From Bacillota bacterium (lineage in GTDB: Bacteria > Bacillota > Desulfotomaculia > Desulfotomaculales > Desulfohalotomaculaceae): a stretch of DNA of 64,000 nt. The stretch is from positions 124,001 through 188,000 of the forward strand of contig VENI01000002.1 in NCBI GenBank assembly GCA_009711615.1. The letters are read 5' to 3'. Positions 1 through 8,559 of this stretch are shown here, one piece after another (position 1 is the stretch's first letter; each line of letters starts with the position of its first letter). The translations under genes were made by a program, and so were the position numbers. The notes below the pieces were generated by a model. It searched no databases, was not told where the DNA came from, and worked only from the letters and a program-made list of their open reading frames with translations.

Positions 1-112
1 CAATTACCTCATAATTATATTCTCTTTCAGCCGAGCGCACTATTGCTCTAATAACTGCATTTAAACCTGGAGCATCGCCTCCACCAGTTAATACTGCTAC
101 TCTTTTTGTCAA
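1..112 (-). CDS. pfkA: 6-phosphofructokinase, N-terminal part only
   Basis: Phosphorylates fructose 6-phosphate in glycolysis. The gene runs off the left edge; about 37 codons are visible. Translation from a TTG at 112 gives [20 protein letters not shown] and then [11 protein letters not shown], the glycine-rich nucleotide-binding start of the phosphofructokinase family. The GGGDAPGLN form is more typical of the PPi-dependent or mixed-substrate branch than the usual SGGDAPGMN of ATP enzymes, but the residues that decide the phosphate donor lie outside the window. An AAGGGG ribosome site stands 7 to 8 bases before the TTG. A weak promoter (TTACTT, 17 bases, TATAAT) is at 186-158 on the minus strand. 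Confidence 0.85.
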   Translation of the reverse strand, partial: MTKRVAVLTGGGDAPGLNAVIRAIVRSAEREYNYEVI

Positions 113-213
113 GTTAGAGCACCCCTTCCCTTTAAAACTTATTTTGCTATTTAATAGATTATAAACTTATTCAGCTTAATAAGTAATTCCTTCTTTATCT
201 AAAAGAATATAGT

Positions 214-241
214 AACCCCACTGCAAAAAAGCAATGGGGTT
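214..241. repeat. Inverted repeat upstream of pfkA
   Basis: AACCCCA and TGGGGTT flank an A-rich loop, with an inner TGC/GCA pair. No T-run follows on either side, so it is not a convincing terminator. It sits upstream of the putative pfkA promoter (158-186). Nothing else recognisable lies in the gene-free stretch 113-441 apart from AT-rich DNA. Confidence 0.4.
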
Positions 242-441
242 AATGGTGATACTATTATGTTGTAGATCTATTTTATTACAACTGTTCGTTATTGTTACAG
301 ATTAATTGCTCCATTATAGCAATTATAATTTTTAATAATATAATATAAATGGCGAATGTACGTGAATGTGTCAATTCCAACAATATTGGAACAATTCTTG
401 CAATTATAATTAGTTATACTATTAATCAGGGAGGAATTATC

Positions 442-714
442 ATGCCAAAATTTTTAATTGAAAGAGAAATTCCGGGTGCCGGAGATCTATCTAATCAAGA
501 ACTGCAAGGAATATCACAAAAATCATGTGGTGTATTAAAGGAACTAGGACCTCAAATCCAATGGGTTCAAAGTTATGTTTCCGATAATAAAATATATTGC
601 ATTTATATTGCACCTAACGAGGAAATGGTTAAAAAACATGCTAATGAAGGTGGTTTTCCAGCAAACAAGATTTCTGAAATAAAGAATGTGATTGATCCAA
701 CTACCGCTGAATAG
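442..714 (+). CDS. DUF4242 family (nickel-binding-like) small protein
   Basis: A 90-residue protein starting MPKFLIEREIPGAGDLS. The pattern, with QKSCGVLKELGPQIQW and VIDPTTAE at the end, matches the DUF4242 family, whose Streptomyces member SCO4226 binds nickel; that activity is not shown here. The start is the ATG at 442, preceded by GGGAGGAATTATC. A longer in-frame ORF from 349 has no ribosome site and reads as non-coding. Probably cytoplasmic, without a signal peptide. It is monocistronic: a strong terminator follows and the next gene is on the other strand. Confidence 0.85.
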   Translation: MPKFLIEREIPGAGDLSNQELQGISQKSCGVLKELGPQIQWVQSYVSDNKIYCIYIAPNEEMVKKHANEGGFPANKISEIKNVIDPTTAE

Positions 715-728
715 TCTTTTATTTTACC

Positions 729-764
729 AGCACCCTCAACTAATTGAGGGTGCTAATTTATTAT
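729..764 (+). terminator. Rho-independent terminator after the DUF4242 gene
   Basis: An 11-bp perfect stem (AGCACCCTCAA/TTGAGGGTGCT, loop CTAA) is followed by a T-rich tail. Confidence 0.85.
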
Positions 765-794
765 TTTGCAGATTATCTGTTAATATGCCTTATT

Positions 795-822
795 AAAAAA
801 ACGCCCCAAGTTAATTGAGGCG
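795..822 (-). terminator. Rho-independent terminator of the 68-residue gene
   Basis: Read on the minus strand, CGCCTCAA-TTAAC-TTGGGGCG forms a stem with one wobble pair and is followed directly by seven T. Confidence 0.8.
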
Positions 823-850
823 ATCATAGTAGTGCTATAAAATTGATCAA

Positions 851-1057
851 TTATTTACCCTTACCCCAAAAACGGAAGAATGGGAAGAATAGAAACGGAA
901 AAAAGCTAAAAAACGGGAAAAATGGGGAAAATATACGGGTTTCAACATTAGAATCTCTACGTCTCACACCAGGGTTATAACCGGGCCTTACTCTAGGGCC
1001 ATAACGCGGTTGTTTCATACCTGGGTTTGCTCTTCGATTATTATTTCCATAATACAT
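851..1057 (-). CDS. Small Gly/Pro/Arg- and Phe-rich protein, unknown function
   Basis: 68 residues in two halves. Residues 1-40 are Asn/Arg/Pro/Gly-rich (MYYGNNNRR, RYGPRVRPGYNPG). Residues 42-64 are almost all Phe and Pro with Ser and Leu (the FFPFFSFFPF run). The opening resembles the GPGF-repeat protein at 22429-22815 ([10 protein letters not shown]). A GGGGGTAAAATTC ribosome site precedes the ATG and a good terminator follows, so expression is likely. I do not recognise a family. A spore-coat or envelope role is a guess from composition. Confidence is high that it is a gene and low on any function. Confidence 0.65.
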   Translation of the reverse strand: MYYGNNNRRANPGMKQPRYGPRVRPGYNPGVRRRDSNVETRIFSPFFPFFSFFPFLFFPFFRFWGKGK

Positions 1058-1062
1058 GAATT

Positions 1063-1251
1063 TTACCCCCTAGTTTTTAAATCATTATATTCAGCACTGG
1101 TGGAATTTGTTACCATTTTTACGGATAAACGAATGTTAAATCCAGTGATAACCTTTGTTTTTATTCCACCACTTAGCGCATCAGAATACAGTACATTATT
1201 TACACAACTTACTCGACCTGCATTTGTATAAAAATAACTACTATTTAACAA
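1063..1251 (-). CDS. Possible small protein, unrecognised
   Basis: A 62-codon ORF (TTG start, no ribosome site seen) that ends inside the ribosome site of the 68-residue gene downstream. Its codon use and the mixed NAGRVSCVNNVLYSDALSGG composition look more protein-like than the opposite frame. Nothing identifies it. It may instead be the leader region of the downstream gene. Confidence 0.25.
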   Translation of the reverse strand: MLNSSYFYTNAGRVSCVNNVLYSDALSGGIKTKVITGFNIRLSVKMVTNSTSAEYNDLKTRG

Positions 1252-1312
1252 ATATTAATTTATTTTTACAATAAATTTGCTATACTTAAATTAAAAATTA
1301 TACGGAGGCACT

Positions 1313-2431
1313 ATGGAAACTATAAATAACTGGTTGTCGGTCTGGCAGCAATATAAGTACCACAGTGAAATTAGTTTTTTTATCTTTATCCCCCTATTCT
1401 TTCTATTGCGTTCAATAATAATAAAACAATTGCATAAACATGTACAGCGCTTTGATGACAGCGATATATACCCCTTTATTGTTTCATTGATTAACTGGGG
1501 AACTTTTTATGCTATTATTTTTTATGCTGTAGTTTACTTTAAAGAAACTTTCTGGTTAAGTGAAGCGTGGTTTAAAGTAGGGGAAAACGAAGTTACTACT
1601 CTCACTTTCATTATACCGGCCACCATTATTAGCTTAGCATTTAAATTTGCTCGTTTCTTTTCCCGTTTTGTACTGGTAAGAGTTTACCAGCGGTATGAGA
1701 TTGAAGAAGGAACCCAGTATACTTTTACTAGACTTTTACACTATGTAATTATAGTAGTGGCATTTTTGATTGCTTTACCAACGGTGGGCTTTGATTTAAG
1801 CTCCCTGACTGTTTTTGCCGGGGTTGTCGGCGTAGGTATTGGCTTTGGTATGCAAAATATTGCCTCTAACTTTATATCAGGTATTATAATCTTATTTGAA
1901 AGGCCTATTAAAGTGGGTGACAGAATAACACTGGATGGTCTGCAATGTGATGTAGAACATATTACTATTCGCTCAACCATTGTGCGTACTAGAAATAATG
2001 AACATATCATTATACCCAATAGCCAATTCGTGGAGAACCAAGTTGTTAACTGGTCATATGGTGACCCATTACTTCGAGTAGAGCTTTTTATTGGTGTGGC
2101 ATATGGTAGTAACGTGCCATTGGTACAAAAACTTTTGCTACAAGCCGCCGATGAACATAAGAATATTTTGAAGGAAAAAGCCCCCCGGGTAGACTTTTTG
2201 GAATTTGGAGATTCATCATTAAACTTTAGACTATTGTTCTGGATACCAGACCCAGCCTTACGTACCAGGGTAATAAGTGCTTTAAATTACCGCATTAACG
2301 AACTTTTTGAGCAAAATAACGTTGAAATTCCCTTTCCACAACGAGATTTACATGTGCGATCCGTTGATGGGTCTTTATTAAAGCAAGTACAAATTGAGTA
2401 CGAAAAACAACTCAGTAGTGAAAACCAATAA
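1313..2431 (+). CDS. MscS-family mechanosensitive ion channel
   Basis: 372-residue membrane channel that opens under membrane tension during osmotic downshock. About three hydrophobic segments (residues 20-40, 60-80, 95-115) precede the family core. The pore-lining helix is GVVGVGIGFGMQNIASNF at about 170-187, followed by FERPIKVGDRI of the beta domain and IIIPNSQF near 230. The C-terminal alpha/beta domain is complete. ATG start after TACGGAGGCACT. It stands alone and ends at a bidirectional terminator. It belongs to the MscS superfamily; the exact subfamily (MscS or YkuT-like) cannot be fixed by eye. Confidence 0.93.
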   Translation: METINNWLSVWQQYKYHSEISFFIFIPLFFLLRSIIIKQLHKHVQRFDDSDIYPFIVSLINWGTFYAIIFYAVVYFKETFWLSEAWFKVGENEVTTLTFIIPATIISLAFKFARFFSRFVLVRVYQRYEIEEGTQYTFTRLLHYVIIVVAFLIALPTVGFDLSSLTVFAGVVGVGIGFGMQNIASNFISGIIILFERPIKVGDRITLDGLQCDVEHITIRSTIVRTRNNEHIIIPNSQFVENQVVNWSYGDPLLRVELFIGVAYGSNVPLVQKLLLQAADEHKNILKEKAPRVDFLEFGDSSLNFRLLFWIPDPALRTRVISALNYRINELFEQNNVEIPFPQRDLHVRSVDGSLLKQVQIEYEKQLSSENQ

Positions 2432-2442
2432 ACATCAACAAA

Positions 2443-2476
2443 TTAAAGAGTCAGCAGCTGTCTGCTGACTCTTTAA
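2443..2476. terminator. Bidirectional terminator
   Basis: A 15-bp perfect stem (TTAAAGAGTCAGCAG with its complement, loop CTGT) between two convergent genes. It is followed by T/A-rich DNA on both sides. Confidence 0.85.
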
Positions 2477-2486
2477 TTAAATTATT

Positions 2487-3278
2487 TTATCTCCAAGATA
2501 CCTGCAATGGATTCCTATCAACTAACCGATAGTATTTGTATTGGGGGTAACCTACCATAACAGCACCAGTCACCGTAGTATCCTCCGCAATATCCAGTAA
2601 CTGATATATTTCTGGATAACCGGAGGCAGCACACATTTCAAAGAAACCTGCCCAACAAGATCCTAATCCTAAGGTGGGAGCATATAATTCTACGTAAGCC
2701 AAAGAATAACGTGCATTATCACGACCAATCGGGAAATTTTTTGGTGCAGTTGCAATTACAAGAGCTGGAGCATCCCTTAAAATCAAATCCTGCCCAGTTT
2801 TTTGAACAATACCCTTATATGTTTTAGACAATGCCCCACCCTTATTAATCTGTTCCTCCATCCATTTTAAAGTTGCTTCCGAAAGCTTCGTCAGTAATTC
2901 TTTATCGGTAACAACTATATAGGAAAGTCCTTGGGAATTGCCACCCGAAGGAGCAAATCTGGCTATATCAAGTAACTTTAGCATTTCTTCTTTGGGAACC
3001 GCTTCATTTTTGTATTTTCTAATGGAGCGACGTGACCTCAAAAATCGTCCAGCGGTCTCTGAGTCAAGTACCTGATTATTCCCCAGTGAGACTTGTTTGT
3101 TAATGGGTACCATCTCATGGTCTAAAGAACCTTGAGGACAAACTGCTACGCAATGTCCACATTTAATACATGATGCTGCGTAATTTAACTTTGGTCCATC
3201 CTGCCCCATTTCTAATCCTATTGGGCATATCTCAACACATATACCGCACTTTGTACACTCCTGGTTTACAACAATCAT
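2487..3278 (-). CDS. Ferredoxin-nitroreductase fusion protein
   Basis: 263 residues. Residues 1-55 form a 2[4Fe-4S] ferredoxin domain, with Cys at 8, 11, 14 and 18 and at 37, 40, 43 and 47. The rest is an FMN-dependent nitroreductase fold beginning RSRRSIRKYKNEAVP, with SGGNSQG and the GLGSCWAGF segment. Such proteins reduce nitro or quinone compounds, or unknown substrates, with electrons from an iron-sulfur donor. The start is the ATG at 3278, which follows AGGAGGTTTTGTA; the longer ORF begins at a TTG inside that site. It is divergent from an HxlR regulator at 3409, which probably controls it in response to a toxic substrate (inference). Confidence 0.9.
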   Translation of the reverse strand: MIVVNQECTKCGICVEICPIGLEMGQDGPKLNYAASCIKCGHCVAVCPQGSLDHEMVPINKQVSLGNNQVLDSETAGRFLRSRRSIRKYKNEAVPKEEMLKLLDIARFAPSGGNSQGLSYIVVTDKELLTKLSEATLKWMEEQINKGGALSKTYKGIVQKTGQDLILRDAPALVIATAPKNFPIGRDNARYSLAYVELYAPTLGLGSCWAGFFEMCAASGYPEIYQLLDIAEDTTVTGAVMVGYPQYKYYRLVDRNPLQVSWR

Positions 3279-3364
3279 TACAAAACCTCCTATCAAATAG
3301 ATACTATTTATTGTTCATTATAATCATGATAGAATTAAGTTTAATACTAATTCTACAAAAAAGG

Positions 3365-3391
3365 AAGTAGTTACATTTTATGCAACTACTT
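3365..3391. promoter_or_regulatory. 27-bp near-perfect palindrome, candidate HxlR operator
   Basis: Arms AAGTAGTTACAT and ATGCAACTACTT (12 nt, one mismatch) around TTT, in the divergent intergenic region and just before the GGAGG of the HxlR gene. It could bind a dimeric winged-helix regulator or form an RNA hairpin in the hxlR leader. Confidence 0.5.
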
Positions 3392-3408
3392 TACCGGAGG
3401 TAAGTTTT

Positions 3409-3738
3409 GTGAATAATCAAGATAAACCAATGGCAGAAAAAAATATATGTCCAGTGGAAAAAACCCTCTCTATTCTAGGTGGTAAGTGGACTCTATCTAT
3501 TATACGTCAACTTTCCCCAGGAGCTAAAAGATTTGGTCAGCTACAAAAGTCTCTAAAAGGAATTAGTCCTAAGACCCTTTCATCACGGTTACAAGAACTT
3601 GAGAAAGAAGATATTGTTGCTAAGAAAATCTACCCAGAGGTTCCTCCACGGGTAGAATATTCCCTAACACCCAAAGGTGAAGGATTAAAAATAATTCTAC
3701 AAGAAATGGTAAAATGGGCAAACGAAAATATACAATAA
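3409..3738 (+). CDS. HxlR/DUF24-family transcriptional regulator
   Basis: 109-residue winged-helix DNA-binding protein. The family signature is clear: CPVEKTLSILGGKWTLSIIR near residues 15-36, then FGQLQKSLKGISPKTLSSRL and the wing PRVEYSLTPKGE. Family members such as YodB and HypR sense electrophiles or disulfide stress through the conserved Cys near the N-terminus, here Cys15, which is present. GTG start after GGAGGTAAGTTTT. It is divergent from the ferredoxin-nitroreductase gene, the usual layout for a regulator and its target, with a palindrome between them. The gene ends 7 bases from the convergent helicase gene. Confidence 0.9.
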   Translation: MNNQDKPMAEKNICPVEKTLSILGGKWTLSIIRQLSPGAKRFGQLQKSLKGISPKTLSSRLQELEKEDIVAKKIYPEVPPRVEYSLTPKGEGLKIILQEMVKWANENIQ

Positions 3739-3745
3739 AACCTTT

Positions 3746-5791
3746 CTAAAACTGAATTGTTACATCATCGGTTTCAGCTCGGGGAAGTTGTTCATAGTCG
3801 TTTGTTGGAGGCCAAAGGTCCGAAAGGGAAATTGCATTCAAATTTCCGACAACTTTTGCACCTTCCGGCAAAGCTCCTAAAACAGCCTGTTCCCACGGTG
3901 TGTCCAGTACTGGTTCTAAGATAGTTATGGCCCCCCTGTCATACTGTGTTCGAATAAGCCGTCCACACCCCTGTTTTAACCTCAAGCCCATCTCCGGATA
4001 ATCCACTGCAGTCACCGGATCTAGACCTTGTTCTTGAATCTCACGCCTCCGTGCTTCAATTAGTGGGTCCTGGGGCGGAAATGGCAGTTGCCAGATTACA
4101 AGTAGAGAAAGTGATTCACCGGGAACGTCAATACCCTCCCAAAACCCAGAGCCAACAAGTATCGAAGAGGTTTCTTCACGAAATTTTCTAACCAAGTATC
4201 CTCGTTCCGCATTATCTTCCCAAAGAAATTCATAAGGCAAACTGTATTCTTTGAGTCCCTTGCGAATTCTCTTTACTTCGGAAGGTGCATTGGTCAGTAC
4301 TAACGCCCGCCCTTTTGTAAGCCGTAATAGAGAAACAAGTCTTCTTAAAGCCTGGTCAAACCATATTTCTTGGCCACTGTCAGACAGCCGTTGAGAGGGT
4401 AGATATACTGAAACCTGGTTCTCATAGTCAAAGGAGCTTTCCACAGATGAGCTTGTGTACTCCTTCAAACCCAGTGTGCTTGCAAAGTAACTGAAATCCT
4501 TTTCAGTACTCATGGTTGCAGAAGAAAACAAAACAGGTATATCCCTTAAAAATAGGTGTTTATTTAACATCCCACTGAGATCCCTTGGTACTACCCAGAA
4601 TACTTGATCCTCCCGGTCGGCCCAGATAATAACCTCCTTCCCCCTATTCCGGCTAAACCGGACCAGAGCCACTATTGCCCTTTCCACTATAAACTCATAT
4701 GTTTGCATTTGAACATGAGAAAGGGATTGTAGGTGTAGTTCCTGCTCGTTCTGCAATTCAAAAAGGAAGTTATCAAGAACTCGCCGTAGAGTATTTGCTG
4801 CCTTAAGTAGTTTATCACTGATTCTAACGGTAAGTCGGTCTGTTCGTTCATCTTCAATGGTTGAATGATATAGTAGCTTAAAAAATTGGGATGTGGCAGT
4901 TTCCATTGCCAAGTTAATGGAAATCAGAGACGTTCTGGCTCCTTGAACCTGCTCTATGGATGAGATTATGTTGTCAATATCCTCTTTAACCACCTTCCGG
5001 CCCGCCCTTAACGCTGCCGGAAGCAGTACTTTATGCCCTTCATCAAAGATAACCGCTGAGTATTCAGGCAAGAGTGGTAATTTGCCATCAGCAATTCGCT
5101 CATCCCGAGACCACAGGTCATCAAAAAAAATGCCATGGTCGCATACGATCAGGTCTACAGCAGCTCGATAATGTTCTCTCACCTTTACAAGCTTACAGTA
5201 ACCCCTCGCCGAGCAAGACTCACAAATCATATCCTCATCCCATGCTAATTGATTCCATACCCGATCTGGCACACCTGGCATCTCAGATCGTTCACCCCGG
5301 TTAGTCTCTTTGGCCCAGGATAAAATGTTATCAAGTTTAAAATCAGGTTCCTGAAGTAAATAATGAGATCGGTTAACTTTTAGATCGCAAATATACTGCC
5401 GGGGATCCTTGGCCATCCGGACATCAATTTCCAGATCCAGTAAGCTAGACAGTTTTTCAATATCTCCCTTGGGTCCCGCCAACTGTTCCTGAAGTGCTGT
5501 AGAAGCACAGGCGATTAGGGCGGGTTTTCCTTTCAATCGAGCATAAGCAACCGCAGTAAGCAAATATGCAAATGTTTTACCGGTGCCAAGTCCAGCCTCT
5601 GCCAAATGGACATTTCCTTTACATACAGACTCGGCAAGCTGATAGGCTGTGTAGATTTGTTCTTCACGTATTTCATAGCCATGATCCGGAAGAACATCAT
5701 AGAAAATATGCCCGATCCATTGGGTAAGTTTCGCCGGAAAATCGTGATTATTTCGGTATGTAAAGGGTACTTTGGACCTTGAAGCACTCAT
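3746..5791 (-). CDS. DinG/YoaA-type ATP-dependent DNA helicase
   Basis: 681-residue superfamily 2 helicase of the XPD/DinG type, which unwinds 5' to 3' in repair and R-loop removal. Visible motifs: Walker A EAGLGTGKT at 65-73, the four cluster cysteines at 135, 190, 193 and 199 (CESCSARGYC), DEGH at 250-253, SATMS in the middle, GSGFWEGIDVPGESL and QGCGRLIRT for motifs V and VI. The four-Cys insert predicts a [4Fe-4S] cluster. No exonuclease domain is fused at the N-terminus, unlike Bacillus DinG. ATG start after GGGGAATTAGCT. It stands alone and its 3' end abuts the HxlR gene. Confidence 0.93.
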   Translation of the reverse strand: MSASRSKVPFTYRNNHDFPAKLTQWIGHIFYDVLPDHGYEIREEQIYTAYQLAESVCKGNVHLAEAGLGTGKTFAYLLTAVAYARLKGKPALIACASTALQEQLAGPKGDIEKLSSLLDLEIDVRMAKDPRQYICDLKVNRSHYLLQEPDFKLDNILSWAKETNRGERSEMPGVPDRVWNQLAWDEDMICESCSARGYCKLVKVREHYRAAVDLIVCDHGIFFDDLWSRDERIADGKLPLLPEYSAVIFDEGHKVLLPAALRAGRKVVKEDIDNIISSIEQVQGARTSLISINLAMETATSQFFKLLYHSTIEDERTDRLTVRISDKLLKAANTLRRVLDNFLFELQNEQELHLQSLSHVQMQTYEFIVERAIVALVRFSRNRGKEVIIWADREDQVFWVVPRDLSGMLNKHLFLRDIPVLFSSATMSTEKDFSYFASTLGLKEYTSSSVESSFDYENQVSVYLPSQRLSDSGQEIWFDQALRRLVSLLRLTKGRALVLTNAPSEVKRIRKGLKEYSLPYEFLWEDNAERGYLVRKFREETSSILVGSGFWEGIDVPGESLSLLVIWQLPFPPQDPLIEARRREIQEQGLDPVTAVDYPEMGLRLKQGCGRLIRTQYDRGAITILEPVLDTPWEQAVLGALPEGAKVVGNLNAISLSDLWPPTNDYEQLPRAETDDVTIQF

Positions 5792-6067
5792 AGCTAATTC
5801 CCCACTTTCCCAACAATATAAGAGTTAATATTACTTTTTTATAGTAAACAGATTAATTTATACTTATTGTTTTTAGTATATTCTTAGTTTTTACACAACA
5901 TATATTGCTCAAGACTATTAATATATCATATTCTTATTTTTTTTTCTAAATTCACCGACTTTAGATATTCTTTAAGTATTAGAATATTTTAAATATTGAA
6001 TTAGATTAAAAGGATTTTTATCTAGCCTACGGAATAGATTGATGTAAAGAACCAAGGGAGTGAGATT

Positions 6068-7021
6068 ATGCATCTTAACAAACTAAACTTACTACGTTCC
6101 ATGCTACAAATCAGGCGTTTTGAAGAGAAACTGGAGCAGTTAAGCAGGGAGACGGAAAAAATTTACGGCATGATGATCGTCTCCACCGGACAAGAGGCAG
6201 TGGCATCTGGTGTAGGGGCAGTGTTGGATCCCGCGGATGTAATTATTAGTAATCACCGTAGTCACGGACATCTCCTGGCTAAAGGTGCAGACCCTAAGTT
6301 GATTATGGCAGAGATTTTTGGTAAGGCAACCGGTTATAACAAGGGGAAGAGTGGGACTTTGCATATAGCTGCTCCAGAAGTGAACGTGTTGTGTACCACC
6401 ACAGTGGTAGGTGGAGGCATTCCGATAGCAGTAGGAACTGCTTTTGCATCCCATTACAAACAACAAAAAAATGTAACGGTTTGTTTCTTTGGTGATGGTG
6501 CCTCAGATGAAGGCAGCTTTCATGAAGCATTAAACCTAGCCTCTCTGTGGAATTTACCAGTGATATTTGCTTGTGAAAATAACGTTTATTCTGGAGCTCA
6601 ACGTGTAGAAGAACACTCTAAAGTGAAAAATTTTGCTGATCGTGCAATTGCTTATGGTATGCCTGGTATAGTGGTTGACGGTAATAATGTACTGGAGGTT
6701 TACCAGTCTGCAATGAAGGCAAAAGAAAGATGCCTTTCTGGGGAAGGCCCCACTTTAATTGAATATAAAACTTATCGTTGGGGTGGACATAGTACCCATG
6801 ACCAACAAAGTTACCAGCCCCAGGAAGAAATAGAACTTTGGAAAAAACTTTGTCCAATAGAACAACTGAAGGCTACTCTCATAAAAGAAGGGGTTTTAGG
6901 ACAAGAGCAATACCAGCAGATGGAAAATGAAATCAAGCAAGCTGTAGAAGAGGCTGTAAAATTTGCAGATGAAAGTCCGTGGCCACAACCAGAAGATGCC
7001 ATGGAAGATATTTATATATAG
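6068..7021 (+). CDS. TPP-dependent dehydrogenase E1 component, alpha subunit (pyruvate/acetoin type)
   Basis: 317 residues. The alpha subunit of an alpha2beta2 E1 enzyme that decarboxylates pyruvate or cleaves acetoin with thiamine diphosphate and passes the acyl group to a lipoyl E2. The TPP-binding motif is GDGASDEGSFHEA at 142-154, ending in the ENN at 170-172. SNHRSHGHLLAKGAD and GKSGTLH are typical of AcoA/PdhA. ATG start after AAGGGAGTGAGATT. The beta subunit follows after 15 bases. No lipoyl E2, E3 or lipoate ligase gene lies in the neighbourhood, so the partner must be encoded elsewhere or the enzyme works differently. Substrate (pyruvate, acetoin or branched chain) cannot be read from sequence alone. 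Confidence 0.9.
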   Translation: MHLNKLNLLRSMLQIRRFEEKLEQLSRETEKIYGMMIVSTGQEAVASGVGAVLDPADVIISNHRSHGHLLAKGADPKLIMAEIFGKATGYNKGKSGTLHIAAPEVNVLCTTTVVGGGIPIAVGTAFASHYKQQKNVTVCFFGDGASDEGSFHEALNLASLWNLPVIFACENNVYSGAQRVEEHSKVKNFADRAIAYGMPGIVVDGNNVLEVYQSAMKAKERCLSGEGPTLIEYKTYRWGGHSTHDQQSYQPQEEIELWKKLCPIEQLKATLIKEGVLGQEQYQQMENEIKQAVEEAVKFADESPWPQPEDAMEDIYI

Positions 7022-7036
7022 GTGAGGTGGGATAAT

Positions 7037-8017
7037 ATGCAGAATTTAACATTAGGTGAAGCAGTTAAGCAGGCGTTACGGGAAGAAATGCTAAGAGATG
7101 AGAATGTATTTGTAGCCGGTGAAGGTATTGGTGTTGGTATACACAATAACCCAAAGCTTCCCACTCACGGTTTATTAGAGGAATTTGGCCCCGAACGGGT
7201 TAAAGACACACCTGTATCAGAGGCAGCTATTGCTGGTTTGGCAGTTGGGGCTTCGGTGATGGGTTTAAGACCAGTGGTAGAAATTATGTTTAATCCTTTC
7301 TTCACCATAGCATCTGATCAGATAATTAACCATGCAGCTAAACTACGTTATTTATCTGGTGGTAAAAGTAAGTTTCCGCTGGTGGTAAGAATAAAGACTG
7401 GGGCTGGAATCGGTGCTGGATGTCAGCATTCACATAATTTAGAGGCCTGGGTTGCTCATTGCCCTGGCCTAAAAGTGGTAATGCCCGGAACACCAGCAGA
7501 TGCAAAGGGGTTATTAAAAACAGCCATTAGGGATGATAATCCGGTTATATTTATTGAAGATATGATTTTGAACTTTATACCTATGCCGGTGCCGGAAGAA
7601 GATTACACCATTCCCCTTGGGCCCGCTGATATTAAAAAACCGGGTGATGATGTAACTGTGGTAACTTGGTCCAAGATGTTGGGTACTGCTCTTAATGCGG
7701 CTGGAAAATTAGAACAACAAGGTATTAGTGTTGAAGTAGTAGACTTGAGAACTCTCGCCCCATTAGATGAAGATACCATATTAAAATCAGTAAGAAAGAC
7801 CGGTCGTCTGTTAGTATTACATGAAGCCACCCGCACCGGAGGTTTTGGTGGTGAAATAGCTGCCTTGGTGGCAGAAAAGGCCTTTAACCAGTTGAAAGCT
7901 CCTGTAAAAAGGATTACTGCCCCTGACATTCCTGTACCCTACAGCAAACCTATGGAACAGTTTTATATCCCCAACGAAGATAATGTTATAAATGGTATTA
8001 AAAGTATTCTCGGGTAA
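7037..8017 (+). CDS. TPP-dependent dehydrogenase E1 component, beta subunit (pyruvate/acetoin type)
   Basis: 326 residues, partner of the preceding alpha subunit. Family features: LTLGEAVKQALREEM at the start, FVAGEGIG, RVKDTPVSEAAIAGLAVGAS, PVVEIMFNPFF, then the C-terminal transketolase domain with DLRTLAPLDEDTI and HEATRTGGFGGEIAA. The chosen start is the ATG at 7037 after GAGGTGGGATAAT; the longer ORF begins at a GTG that is part of the ribosome site. It is co-transcribed with the alpha gene. The downstream spacer (8018-8163) has a short GGACTTTAGTCC hairpin, and the next gene encodes an unrelated small protein, not E2. Confidence 0.9.
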   Translation: MQNLTLGEAVKQALREEMLRDENVFVAGEGIGVGIHNNPKLPTHGLLEEFGPERVKDTPVSEAAIAGLAVGASVMGLRPVVEIMFNPFFTIASDQIINHAAKLRYLSGGKSKFPLVVRIKTGAGIGAGCQHSHNLEAWVAHCPGLKVVMPGTPADAKGLLKTAIRDDNPVIFIEDMILNFIPMPVPEEDYTIPLGPADIKKPGDDVTVVTWSKMLGTALNAAGKLEQQGISVEVVDLRTLAPLDEDTILKSVRKTGRLLVLHEATRTGGFGGEIAALVAEKAFNQLKAPVKRITAPDIPVPYSKPMEQFYIPNEDNVINGIKSILG

Positions 8018-8163
8018 AATAATTGCATTAAAATCTGTTTATGTCTACCGGACTTTAGTCCTATCCTTTTAGGGTCTGCTGTCCATTTACAAGTCGGCCT
8101 TTTTGATTAATAATACTAGATATAGATAATAATTTGATTGAATTTTGTGAAATAGGATGAAAA

Positions 8164-8367
8164 ATGATGAGATTAAACGAAGTGCGTCAACGATTAATTT
8201 CATACGGTTACCATCCCGAAGAGGTGGAATATACCCTAGTAGAGGTTTTGCAATACAAAAGAGCCGACCTTATTAATACAACCGATATTAAGGTATTGCT
8301 CAGTATGCTCGAAGAAAGGATGGAAATAGCCAGAGCGGAGTCACGGATAAAGACTTTTATCGGTTGA
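8164..8367 (+). CDS. Small charged protein, unknown function
   Basis: 67 residues, MMRLNEVRQRLISYGYHPEE and onward, predicted mostly helical and rich in Glu/Arg, with no membrane segment or Cys. A weak AGGATG site precedes two consecutive ATGs. A strong terminator follows 70 bases downstream, which supports expression. The family is not recognised. It follows the E1 genes by 146 bases, so it could be the last gene of that unit, but nothing links it functionally. Confidence 0.6.
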   Translation: MMRLNEVRQRLISYGYHPEEVEYTLVEVLQYKRADLINTTDIKVLLSMLEERMEIARAESRIKTFIG

Positions 8368-8438
8368 TTTCCAGCTTTATATGTATTTAATTTAATCCAC
8401 TACCCACTTTTAAATAGCTCTTATTATAAACGCATTTA

Positions 8439-8474
8439 AAAGCACACTTAAAGAACTAACAAGTGTGCTTTTTA
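8439..8474 (+). terminator. Rho-independent terminator
   Basis: AAAGCACACTT and AAGTGTGCTTT form an 11-bp perfect stem ending in a T-run. Confidence 0.85.
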
Positions 8475-8559
8475 TATGCAAATTAACAAACAGTCAACAA
8501 ACCTGAATAATTGTATTCTTCCAAACCCAAACTAAATATTATTAAAAGAGGTGATATTA

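Noticed and set aside
349-441. N-terminal extension of the DUF4242 gene
   Set aside because: It has no ribosome site and does not fit the family's N-terminus; GGGAGG precedes the internal ATG at 442.
1010-1231. Plus-strand ORF of 73 codons
   Set aside because: No ribosome site, and it overlaps a better-supported minus-strand gene.
8040-8100. Riboswitch or terminator after the E1 genes
   Set aside because: Only a short GGACTTTAGTCC hairpin with a weak T-rich tail; no known aptamer pattern recognised.
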